Shown: positions 10,111-19,842, counted from the stretch's first letter. The stretch is DNA of 64,000 nt from Gammaproteobacteria bacterium (GCA_009937445.1 JAACFM010000004.1:1-64000); one strand, 5' to 3'. Made by a program: numbers and translations. The notes: a model not told the origin generated them from the sequence alone.

Positions 10111-10824
10111 CTAACTGGTTGCCCAGTCAAAACTCTCTTCAATACTGGAAATCGACCGGGTTTTGGAGCGTACCTCAACGGTTACGCGCTCTGGCGTAAA
10201 GCCGTCTGGCAGCACCAGTAGACGGTCAAATCCCTGAAAATAGCGGAATGAGAACGCCCACGCACTGTTGTCCTCATCCGCAAGCAACTGCGCCAGAGCA
10301 TAAGTCGTCTCGACTCCGTTCTGGCTGCCAACGATGCTTAGATTGACATCGCCGGACACTTTGCGATCGTGCTTCATTGCCTGTACCAGAACAAGTCGCA
10401 AGTTGAACTCACGTTCGGCTTTACCGCGCGTGAGCTTAAACTCTTGTACACGCAGCCCGGAATTTCCGTCCGACGGTGAGACTATTCCACGATAAAACGC
10501 GATCGCGTTGCGTTGTTCCTGAATCTTAGCCTGCAGCTGCGTCAAGCTGGCTTCAACTTCCTTGTAGGATGCCCGATCAACCTCGTGATTGGTCTCCAAA
10601 ATCGCAATCTTTTGTTTTAAATCAACAATTTCGTCATCCAGGGCCTGCACATGATCGCTGTGGGCCTGTTCGACATTGCCCGCCTCAACAATGTCATAAC
10701 CCGCCGATATACGCCCAAACTCAAAAATCAGGTAAGCGCTGATGGCAACCAGCAGCACCTTGACCGCCCTGACCATCCAGGTTCTGCCCGAACTGTGCTG
10801 TTGTAAAGGGGATTTAACTGCCAC
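10111..10824 (-). CDS. DUF6776 membrane protein with coiled coil
   Basis: 237 aa. One transmembrane helix near residues 22-40 (VLLVAISAYLIFEFGRISAGY), then a long heptad-rich coiled coil (about 55-115), then a compact beta-rich C-terminal domain (RVQEFKL, EFNLRLVLVQ, YFQGFDRLLVLP). The architecture matches the DUF6776 family, whose role is unknown. Topology suggests the bulk is periplasmic. It sits between rppH and the bactofilin gene, and a role in anchoring the bactofilin scaffold is a reasonable but untested guess. Confidence 0.8.
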   Translation of the reverse strand: MAVKSPLQQHSSGRTWMVRAVKVLLVAISAYLIFEFGRISAGYDIVEAGNVEQAHSDHVQALDDEIVDLKQKIAILETNHEVDRASYKEVEASLTQLQAKIQEQRNAIAFYRGIVSPSDGNSGLRVQEFKLTRGKAEREFNLRLVLVQAMKHDRKVSGDVNLSIVGSQNGVETTYALAQLLADEDNSAWAFSFRYFQGFDRLLVLPDGFTPERVTVEVRSKTRSISSIEESFDWATS

Positions 10825-10898
10825 TTGGAGGATGCGTCCACTTGCTCACAAAAGACGTTATGTTACGCGGGTACCTCTGCTAACAGAAGTGCGCCAGG

Positions 10899-11495
10899 TC
10901 ACGTATTGTGAAGAAATCGCTCCCCTGATTTCTTCGCCACAGCGGCAAGATCTTTGTCGAATACGGAGCGCCAACGCCTGGGCCACCAGCGAGGTTGCGG
11001 CGGCAATCCGTCAGGATGAACGCAGGACCCGAGCTCATGCAGCGCACGCGCATACACCCGTCTTTTGAAGTAGATCACTTCATTAACCGGTCGCCAGAAG
11101 TCGACCCAGCGAATGCGGTCAAACTCAGGTTTGTCGCACCGATCAAAGCGCACGGCATCCACATCAGAGGTCAGCCGCAGCATGAACCAGCGTTGTTTTT
11201 GACCAATGCAAAGGGGTTTGCTGTGCCGCCGGATGAACTTGTCCGGCAACTTGTAGCGAAGCCAATCGCTCGTGACGTCCAGCACGTCGACATCGCCCTC
11301 CTCGAGGCCAACCTCTTCACGCAGCTCACGAAACATTGCATCGACAGGTTCTTCGCCTTCGATCATCCCTCCCTGCGGAAACTGCCAGCCCTTGGCCCCT
11401 ACTCGACCACCCAGCATGAGCTTGTTATCTGCGTTCGCAAGGATGATGCCGACATTAGCGCGAAACCCTTCAGCGTCTATCCAATCGTTGCCCAT
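10899..11495 (-). CDS. rppH: RNA pyrophosphohydrolase
   Basis: 198 aa Nudix hydrolase. It removes pyrophosphate from mRNA 5' ends and so triggers RNase E decay. The sequence has the family N terminus (GFRANVGIIL), GWQFPQGG, a complete Nudix box at residues 42-64 (E48, R56-E57, E60-E61), and the RppH-type IGQKQRWFML. It is slightly longer than E. coli RppH at the C terminus. Same strand as its neighbours, with 39 bp to the binding-protein gene upstream and 74 bp to the DUF6776 gene downstream. Confidence 0.95.
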   Translation of the reverse strand: MGNDWIDAEGFRANVGIILANADNKLMLGGRVGAKGWQFPQGGMIEGEEPVDAMFRELREEVGLEEGDVDVLDVTSDWLRYKLPDKFIRRHSKPLCIGQKQRWFMLRLTSDVDAVRFDRCDKPEFDRIRWVDFWRPVNEVIYFKRRVYARALHELGSCVHPDGLPPQPRWWPRRWRSVFDKDLAAVAKKSGERFLHNT

Positions 11496-11534
11496 AGCAA
11501 CCGTACTAAAGCTTTAACTGACCGCCACTTTACA

Positions 11535-12431
11535 CTATTGATAGCCAGCGCGTTCAGCCAAAAGCGTGGCCTCCTCGTCACGCCAGCCGGCGATATTGAC
11601 GGCACCTAACTCGCGATTACCGGTGCCGCGGGGCTGTTTCTCCCGGACCAGCCATTCGACGAGCTTTTGGGCCGCTTCTGGCTGCCGAGCGTGTCGGGCC
11701 ACACCAATACCGTCGATATGCATGTAGTGCTGCTCAGGCACGGTATACATCAGGTCATCGACATAAGGAGACCGAGAGAGAATCCCGTAATCGCAGGTGC
11801 CGTCGCGAATCGCCTCGATCAATAGACCTTCGCTGGAAAACGGAGCCGTTGCCAGGTTTCGGATCCAGGCGCGCACCAGACGCTCCGCATTTTTCACGCC
11901 CCGGTCGTTAATGAGCATCGCTAGCAGTGAGCGATTCACAGGAAGTGCCGAGGATGACAAGCACAGCCTGCCTCGCAGTTCCTCACCCGCCAGAATGTCG
12001 TAACTGGCAAGCAACGGGCGAGTCGATTCTTCCTGCAATGCCCCGATAACATTCCACCGCATCGCGACAGCGGTCCAAAAACCATCCGGATCCGTCAGCA
12101 GCGGAGCAGAGATTTCAAGTACTTCTATACTGAGTGGCCGCAGCGCACCCTTATCTGCCGCTCGCCAGATATCCGCAACATTATTGGTCATCAGAACATC
12201 GGCAGGTGGCGACCCGCTGTTGTTAATGACCCGATCAGCATTCTTGCTGCTCTTGCTAAAGACCAACGTAGTCGGAATTCCGGTGTCGTTGCTAAACTCG
12301 GCGAGCCTCTCTGACAAGGCGATCTCATCATCGCCGACGGCATAAACAATGATCGCCGGTGGCGGTGGCCCGGAATCACAGCTGATCAACAACAGCGAGA
12401 GACTGGCTGCTATTAGTCGCCCTGGTCTCAT
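11535..12431 (-). CDS. orphan extracellular solute-binding lipoprotein (Fe3+ SBP-like)
   Basis: 298 aa. The signal peptide ends in a lipobox (LLLISC, C18), so it is a probable lipoprotein. The body resembles iron/thiamine-type ABC binding proteins: IIVYAVGDDE start, ADVLMTNNVADIWRAADKGALRPL, DPDGFWTAVAMRWNVI, then CDYGILSRSPYV and the C-terminal GIGVARHARQPEAAQKLVEWL. No permease or ATPase gene is adjacent. Its ATG overlaps the stop of the upstream diguanylate cyclase gene by 4 bp (ATGA), so the two are translationally coupled. Substrate is unknown. Confidence 0.85.
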   Translation of the reverse strand: MRPGRLIAASLSLLLISCDSGPPPPAIIVYAVGDDEIALSERLAEFSNDTGIPTTLVFSKSSKNADRVINNSGSPPADVLMTNNVADIWRAADKGALRPLSIEVLEISAPLLTDPDGFWTAVAMRWNVIGALQEESTRPLLASYDILAGEELRGRLCLSSSALPVNRSLLAMLINDRGVKNAERLVRAWIRNLATAPFSSEGLLIEAIRDGTCDYGILSRSPYVDDLMYTVPEQHYMHIDGIGVARHARQPEAAQKLVEWLVREKQPRGTGNRELGAVNIAGWRDEEATLLAERAGYQ

Positions 12432-13528
12432 ACGGACTCGATGAACACCCGGTCCCGGCCAGCGGACTTGGCCGCGTACAAAGCGACGTCCGCGCGCGCG
12501 ACCAGTGAATCGCCAAACGTCTTCAGATCCTCGTCGTCAGCTTGAGGGTGGCCCTCGGATATTCCGATGGATACCGTTATTCTCACGGTTTCGCCACAGG
12601 GAAGATCGAATGGCGATTTGGCGATTTCCTTGCGGATTCGCTCTGCCAGCAACATTCCCGACGCGGCCAGCGTGTTTGGTAACAGCACCACAAACTCTTC
12701 GCCACCGTACCGAGCAGCCACATCGCTCGCGCGAATCTGGGTTTCGATACGCCGGGCCAATTCACTCAATACGGCATCTCCGGCGGCATGCCCCCAGGTA
12801 TCGTTCACACGTTTGAAATGGTCAACATCGAGCATCAGACAAACGATACCGGCCCGGTCACGTCGTGCTCTTGCCAATTCCTCGCCCAGCCGCACAATGA
12901 GATAGCGGCGGTTATTCCAGCCAGTCAGTACGTCTGTAAATCCGCTGCGCAGCAAACGCGCCCGGTTAATCGTGTTCTCAACGCAAAACGAGGCAATAAT
13001 GCCGAGGTGTTCGAGAAAACCGTTAGCGTGATCGCGCCTGAATCGCAAAGCGTCCTGGCTGCACAAATTAATGCTGCCCAACAGTTTCCCACGATGTTTC
13101 AGTGGGATCATCGCCATACTATTCAGGGCATCGGCATTGGGGCAGATCAGCTGGTGATCGCAGGCGGCGAATGCGCCCAGCCAGGGCTTGTGCAGCGCAA
13201 CGTATTGTGGTGCCAGACCCGTAAGAGACTCGGTTAGTACTAGATTGGCATGCCCTTCAGGCGGCGTGCCATTGGCTATCAGCAAGTGCCGGATATCATG
13301 GTCCGGATCGCAAAGAACGACACTCACATACTCCAGTGCGAAGCTAAGCTTTAGTCCCTCGACCAGCACCTTCAGCAGTGAATCGAGATCCTCAGCCTGC
13401 AGCAGCTTCAATTCACGCCGCTGCGTGCGGCGCATCCTGTCGTCGTTGCGAGCAACCTCCTCGGTCAGCTCGTCCAGTCTGCGTTTTGCAGCCTCGAGCT
13501 GCGCTTGCAGTTCCTCTTTTGCTGGCAT
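12428..13528 (-). CDS. diguanylate cyclase (coiled coil - GAF - GGDEF)
   Basis: 366 aa, cytoplasmic. An N-terminal coiled coil (about 1-45), a GAF-like sensor domain (about 46-190), then a GGDEF domain (about 200-365). The active-site motif is intact as GGEEF (275-279). An inhibitory I-site RxxD (RASD, 266-269) lies exactly five residues upstream, so it should make c-di-GMP with product feedback. Strong ribosome site (GGGAGAGG). It is coupled to the downstream solute-binding lipoprotein, which hints that the two act in one response. Confidence 0.94.
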   Translation of the reverse strand: MPAKEELQAQLEAAKRRLDELTEEVARNDDRMRRTQRRELKLLQAEDLDSLLKVLVEGLKLSFALEYVSVVLCDPDHDIRHLLIANGTPPEGHANLVLTESLTGLAPQYVALHKPWLGAFAACDHQLICPNADALNSMAMIPLKHRGKLLGSINLCSQDALRFRRDHANGFLEHLGIIASFCVENTINRARLLRSGFTDVLTGWNNRRYLIVRLGEELARARRDRAGIVCLMLDVDHFKRVNDTWGHAAGDAVLSELARRIETQIRASDVAARYGGEEFVVLLPNTLAASGMLLAERIRKEIAKSPFDLPCGETVRITVSIGISEGHPQADDEDLKTFGDSLVARADVALYAAKSAGRDRVFIESV

Positions 13529-13562
13529 GAGCAGCCTCTCCCGAGCGTTTCACTGATTTCCC

Positions 13563-13587
13563 CGAAAAAGGGTCAGTGCCTTTTTCG
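13563..13587 (-). terminator. terminator hairpin downstream of tyrA
   Basis: Perfect 9-bp stem CGAAAAAGG / CCTTTTTCG around a 7-nt loop, located 11 bp past the tyrA stop and ahead of the GGDEF gene. The T-run lies inside the stem, as in bidirectional or weak intrinsic terminators. Confidence 0.5.
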
Positions 13588-13597
13588 AATGTTCGCC

Positions 13598-14683
13598 CTA
13601 TCCCCGTAACGCGAGGTAGTCGCGGCCCTTTTGCATGAGTTCCACGAATGCCTCTTCATCACCACCCGCGACTGTCTCGCGTATTCTCCCCGCGGCTTCA
13701 CACAAAGCGTCGAGCGGCCCCAGCCCGAACTTGTTCAAATTCTGGATTTCAAAATACAAATGCGGATTATCCTGCGCAACCGCCTCGGCCACGAGCAACT
13801 GGGAGTCAAACGTTGTCGATGACAACTGCGCAAGTTTCGGCGCTGCCTCGCCGCTTTCGGCAAGGGCTGTAAAGAAGGCGATATTCAAGGCGTGCGATAA
13901 ACCCAATACATAAGCAATCAAGCGATCGTGGTCCTCGAGACCCATGTCGAGTTGCTCGACCATAGTGGCAGCGAACAGTTCTTTCGCCGCTGCTGTCGCC
14001 TCGGCGTCACCGACATCGCAAAAAATCAGGTGGCGACCGGACAGTAAGCGGGTGTCGGGTCCGTACATTGGATGCAGTGACGTTACGCGGCATCCCGCTG
14101 ATTGCAGTTCTTTCAAACCGTCAATCAACGGCGATTTCAGCGACCCGATATCAAACACGAGCCCTGCGGGTTTGAGGACGGCCAGTTGGGCGAGAATTCG
14201 GCCGGATACTGCCAGCGGTGCAGCAACAACGATGACGTCGAAATCGACACCTGCGTCGGTCCAGTTCTTGAATTGAGACGGCCCGTCCTCGACCATCCTG
14301 TCCGCTACTGTTGTAGCAAAGCCTTGCGACGCGAAGAATTCTACAAACCAGCGGCCCATTTTGCCCGCACCGCCGATCACAAGCGCACGCCGGCCATCAC
14401 CCTTGCCTTCGGCCACAACCCGATCGCGCTCCTGGCTTTCAAGTGATGTCCGGATCAGCATTTCCAGTAATTGCTCTACGAGGTCCGGGTCGACACCCAT
14501 ATCTACCGCTTGCTTACGACCCATCTCGAGCACATTTTTTTCGCGCGCATAGTCACGTGTGCCCGTTCCGGTGTTCTGCTTGGTCTTACCGATATCAGCA
14601 ACGATCCGCTGCCGCTCGGCAATCATCTCAACCAGGCGTCGATCAATAGCGGACAGGTTTTTGCGTAGTTCGTCGAGGCTCAT
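13598..14683 (-). CDS. tyrA: bifunctional chorismate mutase / prephenate dehydrogenase
   Basis: 361 aa. Residues 1-85 are an AroQ-type chorismate mutase (LRKNLSAIDRRLVEMIAER). A NAD-binding motif (VIGGAGKMGRWF, about 97-108) starts the prephenate dehydrogenase domain, which continues with SLHPMYGPD and the conserved YVLGLSHALN. It catalyses chorismate to prephenate to 4-hydroxyphenylpyruvate in tyrosine synthesis. The fused form is typical of gammaproteobacteria such as E. coli. Terminators flank it on both sides, suggesting a monocistronic unit. Confidence 0.95.
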   Translation of the reverse strand: MSLDELRKNLSAIDRRLVEMIAERQRIVADIGKTKQNTGTGTRDYAREKNVLEMGRKQAVDMGVDPDLVEQLLEMLIRTSLESQERDRVVAEGKGDGRRALVIGGAGKMGRWFVEFFASQGFATTVADRMVEDGPSQFKNWTDAGVDFDVIVVAAPLAVSGRILAQLAVLKPAGLVFDIGSLKSPLIDGLKELQSAGCRVTSLHPMYGPDTRLLSGRHLIFCDVGDAEATAAAKELFAATMVEQLDMGLEDHDRLIAYVLGLSHALNIAFFTALAESGEAAPKLAQLSSTTFDSQLLVAEAVAQDNPHLYFEIQNLNKFGLGPLDALCEAAGRIRETVAGGDEEAFVELMQKGRDYLALRG

Positions 14684-14747
14684 TCTGAATTGCGAGGTCT
14701 TTAGTGGCTGTTGGCAACCCTTTTACAGGAGTGCCGCGCACAGTGAA

Positions 14748-14775
14748 AGCCGGCCCGATAAATTTCGGGCCGGCT
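14748..14775 (-). terminator. intrinsic terminator of the small frameshifted gene
   Basis: An 11-bp perfect inverted repeat, AGCCGGCCCGA and TCGGGCCGGCT, with a 6-nt loop lies between the small gene (stop at 14805) and the tyrA start. On the minus strand it is followed by TTTC, only a short U-tract. Confidence 0.65.
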
Positions 14776-14804
14776 CTTTGCTGTCGGACATTTAGTTACC
14801 GCTG

Positions 14805-15129
14805 TTAGTGTTTTCGATATCGAAAGTAGGCTTGTTCCCAACGATATAGCTCGAACAGCTGGTGCCATGACATGTGATGATTCCAGCGGAGACGCGAGTG
14901 CTCGAACCAGCGTCGAAATGACCTGTCATGTTTCAGCCACTTCGGCATCTTTTTCGCACGTTTATTTCTCGCGTCGTAGCGTTCGCCACGGTGCCTGTCT
15001 CGGCTGTAATAGTCGCGGCTATGGGAATCGCGGCGATAGGCATCCGATCGATCCGTGGGCTGAAGCCTCGGGAGATTCCAGGAGCAACAGACCACAGGCA
15101 ATTACAGTTGCGATAAGTACTTTGTTCAT
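14805..15129 (-). pseudogene. small secreted basic/aromatic protein, frameshifted
   Basis: A perfect ribosome site (GGAGGTGA, 15133-15140) precedes the ATG at 15127-15129. That frame encodes an ideal signal peptide (MNKVLIATVIACGLLLLESP then EASAH) and then stops within about 12 codons. The neighbouring frame, open to 14805, carries a Arg/Tyr/His/Asp-rich body (DRSDAYRRDS... to ...YRWEQAYFRYRKH). Removing one G from the GGATCGATCGGAT tract near 15050 joins the two into one protein of about 107 aa. So this is either a recent frameshift, a sequencing error or slippage-prone site. Function unknown. Confidence 0.65.
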
Positions 15130-15216
15130 AGTTCACCTCCGGTTTGTCTTGGTACGGTTGCAGAATAGGTCCGGTCGCATGAACTCATACTGAATACAAG
15201 CTACTGTTTTTATTAA

Positions 15217-16413
<1,197 letters not shown>

Positions 16414-16425
16414 ATCCGCTTCTTC

Positions 16426-17952
16426 GTGACCAACATTGCAGTAGCTACGACGTCTCAGCTGGCCGCAGATGCGGCGCGTGAAGTTGCGGCTGGCGGTGGA
16501 AATGCGGTCGACTGTGCATTGGCAGCCTCTCTGTTGACGATGAACACAGAGCCGAGCGTATGTGCACTGGCAGGCAGCGCCTTCATAACGATCTGGCCTG
16601 ACGGCGGCGAGCCGGTAACGATCGATGGAAACGTGGCGGTTCCCGGTGCGGGCCTCGCGGCAAAGGAACGTGGGCAAGGTGCCGTTCCCGTGTCGATCAA
16701 CTACGGTGGCGGAATCGAAACTCTGGTAGGACCGGGGTCGGTGGCAATTCCCGGCTCGCTCGCTGCCATTGAATACGCGTGGAAAAAATACGGCGCTAGC
16801 AGTTGGGAAGCTATTTTCGCTCCGTCGATTCGGGCGACGAGGGACGGGTTCGCTCTCCCTGCCGCGTGCCGCTACTACCTTGGTTACTCCGGTGACTGCA
16901 TCTTCGATCGCAGCAAAGATGGTCGCGATGCGTTGCGTCATGACGACGGTACGTTACGCGATACCGGCAGCACGATTGTCATTCCGCACCTTAGCGATAC
17001 GCTGGAGGCTATTGCACGATACGGCGCAGATCTGTTCTACAAAGGGGATCTGGCCGCTGCCATATCAGAGCATTGTCGTGCAGGCGGCGGCATGCTGACG
17101 CGGGAGGACCTGTCATCATACGAAGCGATTGAAAGACAGCCACTGCGCGCAGAAATTGGTCAATGGTCCATCGCGACGAATCCTGCTCCTGCGATCGGCG
17201 GAGCCGTCCTTACGGCTATGCTTATGGCTTGCTCAGATTTGCATGACCGTGCCTGGAACCGGGCGACGCTTGAGCAGTTGATCCATTCGCAGCAGGCGTG
17301 TCTGGACTTTCGCCAACGTCGTCTTGATCTGGCCGACGATGTTGGCGCTGAGGCGGCACGTCTCATCGAATCTGCACGCACCGGGCGGCTGCTGAGTCGT
17401 TGGACATCCGCGTCAACGGTTCACACCTCCGTCGTCGATAACGCAGGGACCGCCTGCGCGATTACTGCATCGTCCGGATACGGCTCCGGCGAAATGCCAG
17501 CCGCTACGGGGTTGTGGCTGAATAACTGCCTCGGTGAGATTGAACTGAATCGTCGGGGGCTCGACGCAGGTCCGCCAGGTTCGCGATTGCCGTCCAACAT
17601 GGCGCCCAGCGTTGCTCGTTGCGGCGACTCGGTTGTCGCGGTGGGTTCGCCGGGTGCCGACCGAATCACCACTGCACTGCAGCAATTCCTGATCAATTAC
17701 CTGTTGTTCGAAATGCCGCTGGAGGATGCAATCGCGCACCCACGTGTGCATGTCGATACCAGCGGTGACGAGGTTCGATTAATGGCAGAGCCGGGACTGG
17801 ACCTTCCTGAAACCGAGCTACCCGTCCATCTTTTTGAGAATCTCGTGATGTATTTTGGCGGCGTCGGTGCGGCTGTGTTTGATAGCGAGCGGGGGCTTGC
17901 TGCGGCAGCCGATCCGCGTCGCGAAGGTGGAACGTGTATTTACGAGCGCTGA
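16426..17952 (+). CDS. gamma-glutamyltransferase family protein (no signal peptide)
   Basis: 508 aa, GTG start 12 bp after frmA. Ntn-hydrolase of the GGT family, which self-cleaves before a Thr; here the likely nucleophile is T331 in TVHTSVVD, matching TTHYSVVD in E. coli. Other family features: GGNAVDCALAA near the N terminus, GPGSVAIPG, and the small-subunit SSGYGSGEMPA and LPSNMAPS. Unlike classical periplasmic Ggt, no export signal is visible, so it may be cytoplasmic and act on gamma-glutamyl amides. Linkage to the glutathione-dependent frmA suggests a glutathione-related role. Confidence 0.85.
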   Translation: MTNIAVATTSQLAADAAREVAAGGGNAVDCALAASLLTMNTEPSVCALAGSAFITIWPDGGEPVTIDGNVAVPGAGLAAKERGQGAVPVSINYGGGIETLVGPGSVAIPGSLAAIEYAWKKYGASSWEAIFAPSIRATRDGFALPAACRYYLGYSGDCIFDRSKDGRDALRHDDGTLRDTGSTIVIPHLSDTLEAIARYGADLFYKGDLAAAISEHCRAGGGMLTREDLSSYEAIERQPLRAEIGQWSIATNPAPAIGGAVLTAMLMACSDLHDRAWNRATLEQLIHSQQACLDFRQRRLDLADDVGAEAARLIESARTGRLLSRWTSASTVHTSVVDNAGTACAITASSGYGSGEMPAATGLWLNNCLGEIELNRRGLDAGPPGSRLPSNMAPSVARCGDSVVAVGSPGADRITTALQQFLINYLLFEMPLEDAIAHPRVHVDTSGDEVRLMAEPGLDLPETELPVHLFENLVMYFGGVGAAVFDSERGLAAAADPRREGGTCIYER

Positions 17953-19550
17953 TCCTTCTCGGTCTGACTTTCGCTTTCGACGCGAGCGCACAGATCACGA
18001 TTACCCGTGGAACGAATCTTTCGGTAGATGCTGCGCAAGACGGTCGTCTGGCGATCGACCTGCGCGGTGATCTCTGGATTGTGCCTGGGGGCGGCGGTGA
18101 AGCCCGGCAGCTCACTCAGGACCTCAAGTCTGTTAAACGACCCCGTTGGTCTCCTGGCGATGATCAACTGGTCTACTCGGCTGTTGCTGACGGCCAACAG
18201 GGCATCTGGCTTTACGATCTCGACAGTGGCAATACACGATTCCTGAGTTCTCAGACCAATCTCGATTTGTATCCAAGCTGGCACGCCGACGGCCAGCGAG
18301 TGCTGTATTCGTCCGATGTCAACGGCGATGGGTTTGATCTTTGGGAGATCGACGTCCCCACTGGCCTGCGCTGGCGAATAACTGACCGGCCCGGTGACGA
18401 GACAGAAGGTGCCTGGTCGGACGATGGGCGCGATCTTGTCTATGTCCATCATCACGGTGATGAGTGGTCGCTCATTCTCCGCCGGCACTCAAGACCTGAG
18501 GAGGTTTTGCTGACATCACAAGAAAAGATTGCAGCGCCGACCTGGCGGCCAGACGGCAGTCTGATCTCTTTTTTCAAGAGCGACGCGAACACGACGACTC
18601 TGGAAGTCGTCATATTATCGAGTCCCCGTCTCATCCGTTCTTACGCGACGAACGAGCAGTTCGTTGTATCACCAGTCAGCTGGCTGGATCGTCACCGGAT
18701 GTACTATTCCGCCAATGGTCAGATTCGACAGCGCCTGTTCAACTCCTGGACGTCGACCCCACTGCAATTTCGGGCGACCATTCAACCTGCGGTGGTAGCG
18801 GCCGTCAGGCGTGAGCGGCCCATTCTGCAGTGGCCGGATGAACCAAAGGGCACTCTGGTCATCCATGCGGCCCGGTTTTTCGACGGCGTCAACGCGGGTT
18901 ATCAGCACGACAAAGACATCGTGATAGAGGGTGGTCGTATCGCCTCGGTAACGGAGCATGTAGAACGGCCAGGTTCTATTGTCATCGACATGGGTGATTT
19001 GACCATTCTCCCCGGCCTGCTCGACGCCGACGCGCGATTGCCAGGTCAACTGTCTGCAAGTCACGGTCCGGACCTGCTGACGATGGGAGTGACCACGATT
19101 GTTGGCAGCCACCCGAATCTGGAGGCGTTGAATTCGATTTGGGCTGGCAAAGAGATTCCGGGCCCGAGAATGTTGAGAGCGGATCAATGGCAGCCCGGAC
19201 CGACGCCGCGGCCGGAACTTGATGTAACCGCGGCGATAGTCACCAGCCGATCCACCGGCCTGCCAACGGGAGAGGCATTGGCGACTCAGTTTCGTGCGAT
19301 GCAAGTCGCTGGTTTAACGCCAGAACAAACCCTGCGGGGCATGGGTGTGAACGCAGCCGGGGCGATGCTGGCGGACCCGTATCTCGGCCGTATTGCAATC
19401 GGCGCGGCCGCCGACCTGGTTTTCGTTGATGGCGATCCACTGTCCAATATCAGCCACGTTCTGAATGTGGTGGCCGTGGTCCGAAATGGACGCTTCTACA
19501 GTGTCTCCGGATTATTTGATCGTGCCAAGCGCGCAGAAACTGTCGATTAA
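17934..19550 (+). CDS. secreted TolB-like beta-propeller fused to a truncated amidohydrolase domain
   Basis: 538 aa from a GTG that overlaps the end of the GGT gene by 19 bp. A signal peptide (about 1-19) is followed by a propeller built of WD40-like/PD40 repeats (PRWSPGDDQLVYSA, YPSWHADGQRVLYSS, GAWSDDGRDLVYV; about 40-270). The amidohydrolase part follows (about 310-530). The first metal motif, normally HxH after LPGL.D, reads LPGLLDADARL, and about 200 residues of the barrel holding the other ligands are missing. The C-terminal DPYLGRIAIGAAADLVFVDGDP is preserved. It is probably a non-catalytic binding protein. Confidence 0.8.
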   Translation: MYLRALILLGLTFAFDASAQITITRGTNLSVDAAQDGRLAIDLRGDLWIVPGGGGEARQLTQDLKSVKRPRWSPGDDQLVYSAVADGQQGIWLYDLDSGNTRFLSSQTNLDLYPSWHADGQRVLYSSDVNGDGFDLWEIDVPTGLRWRITDRPGDETEGAWSDDGRDLVYVHHHGDEWSLILRRHSRPEEVLLTSQEKIAAPTWRPDGSLISFFKSDANTTTLEVVILSSPRLIRSYATNEQFVVSPVSWLDRHRMYYSANGQIRQRLFNSWTSTPLQFRATIQPAVVAAVRRERPILQWPDEPKGTLVIHAARFFDGVNAGYQHDKDIVIEGGRIASVTEHVERPGSIVIDMGDLTILPGLLDADARLPGQLSASHGPDLLTMGVTTIVGSHPNLEALNSIWAGKEIPGPRMLRADQWQPGPTPRPELDVTAAIVTSRSTGLPTGEALATQFRAMQVAGLTPEQTLRGMGVNAAGAMLADPYLGRIAIGAAADLVFVDGDPLSNISHVLNVVAVVRNGRFYSVSGLFDRAKRAETVD

Positions 19551-19822
19551 TTTAACAAAATGCACATAAATTGCAGATTCTTCGGACCACCACACCCCAT
19601 TTGACATAATGATCGGCCTGCTCTCCGATTCGATTGTCGAAGAGAATTCCGTAGGCCAGCAGTTTTCCCTGATAGAAAGGTCCGATAGTGCAACGCGTCA
19701 GACCAACCCCGATCTTTTACGCCCAAGAAACGTCGGCTTTTTTTACAAAATACAAGCCTTTAGTCTACGCCGACGGATTGAACAGCGGCTAAACCATTGA
19801 ATTAGCGGTGCTTCGACAATAG
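19551..19822 (+). other. intergenic region upstream of the sigma-54 promoter
   Basis: No credible gene. A weak hairpin followed by seven T's ends at about 19744 (CCGAT...GTCGGCTTTTTTT) and may terminate the upstream operon. A 10-bp inverted repeat, ATTGTCGAAG (19633-19642) and CTTCGACAAT (19811-19820), flanks the stretch and could be an activator site, but may be chance. Confidence 0.4.
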
Positions 19823-19842
19823 TTGGCACAGGTCTTGCTTTT
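19823..19842 (+). promoter_or_regulatory. sigma-54 (RpoN) -24/-12 promoter
   Basis: TTGGCAC-AGGTC-TTGCTTTT matches the RpoN consensus (YTGGCACG-N4-TTGCW). The invariant GG (19825-19826) and GC (19837-19838) are separated by exactly 10 nt. The predicted start is about 12 nt downstream of the GC, near 19850. No protein start follows before the terminator at 20024-20054, so the transcript appears to be non-coding. Confidence 0.8.

Noticed and set aside
19609-19800. 63-codon frame upstream of the sigma-54 promoter
   Set aside because: No ribosome site, composition unlike neighbours, and it contains a hairpin followed by a T-run within its 3' half.
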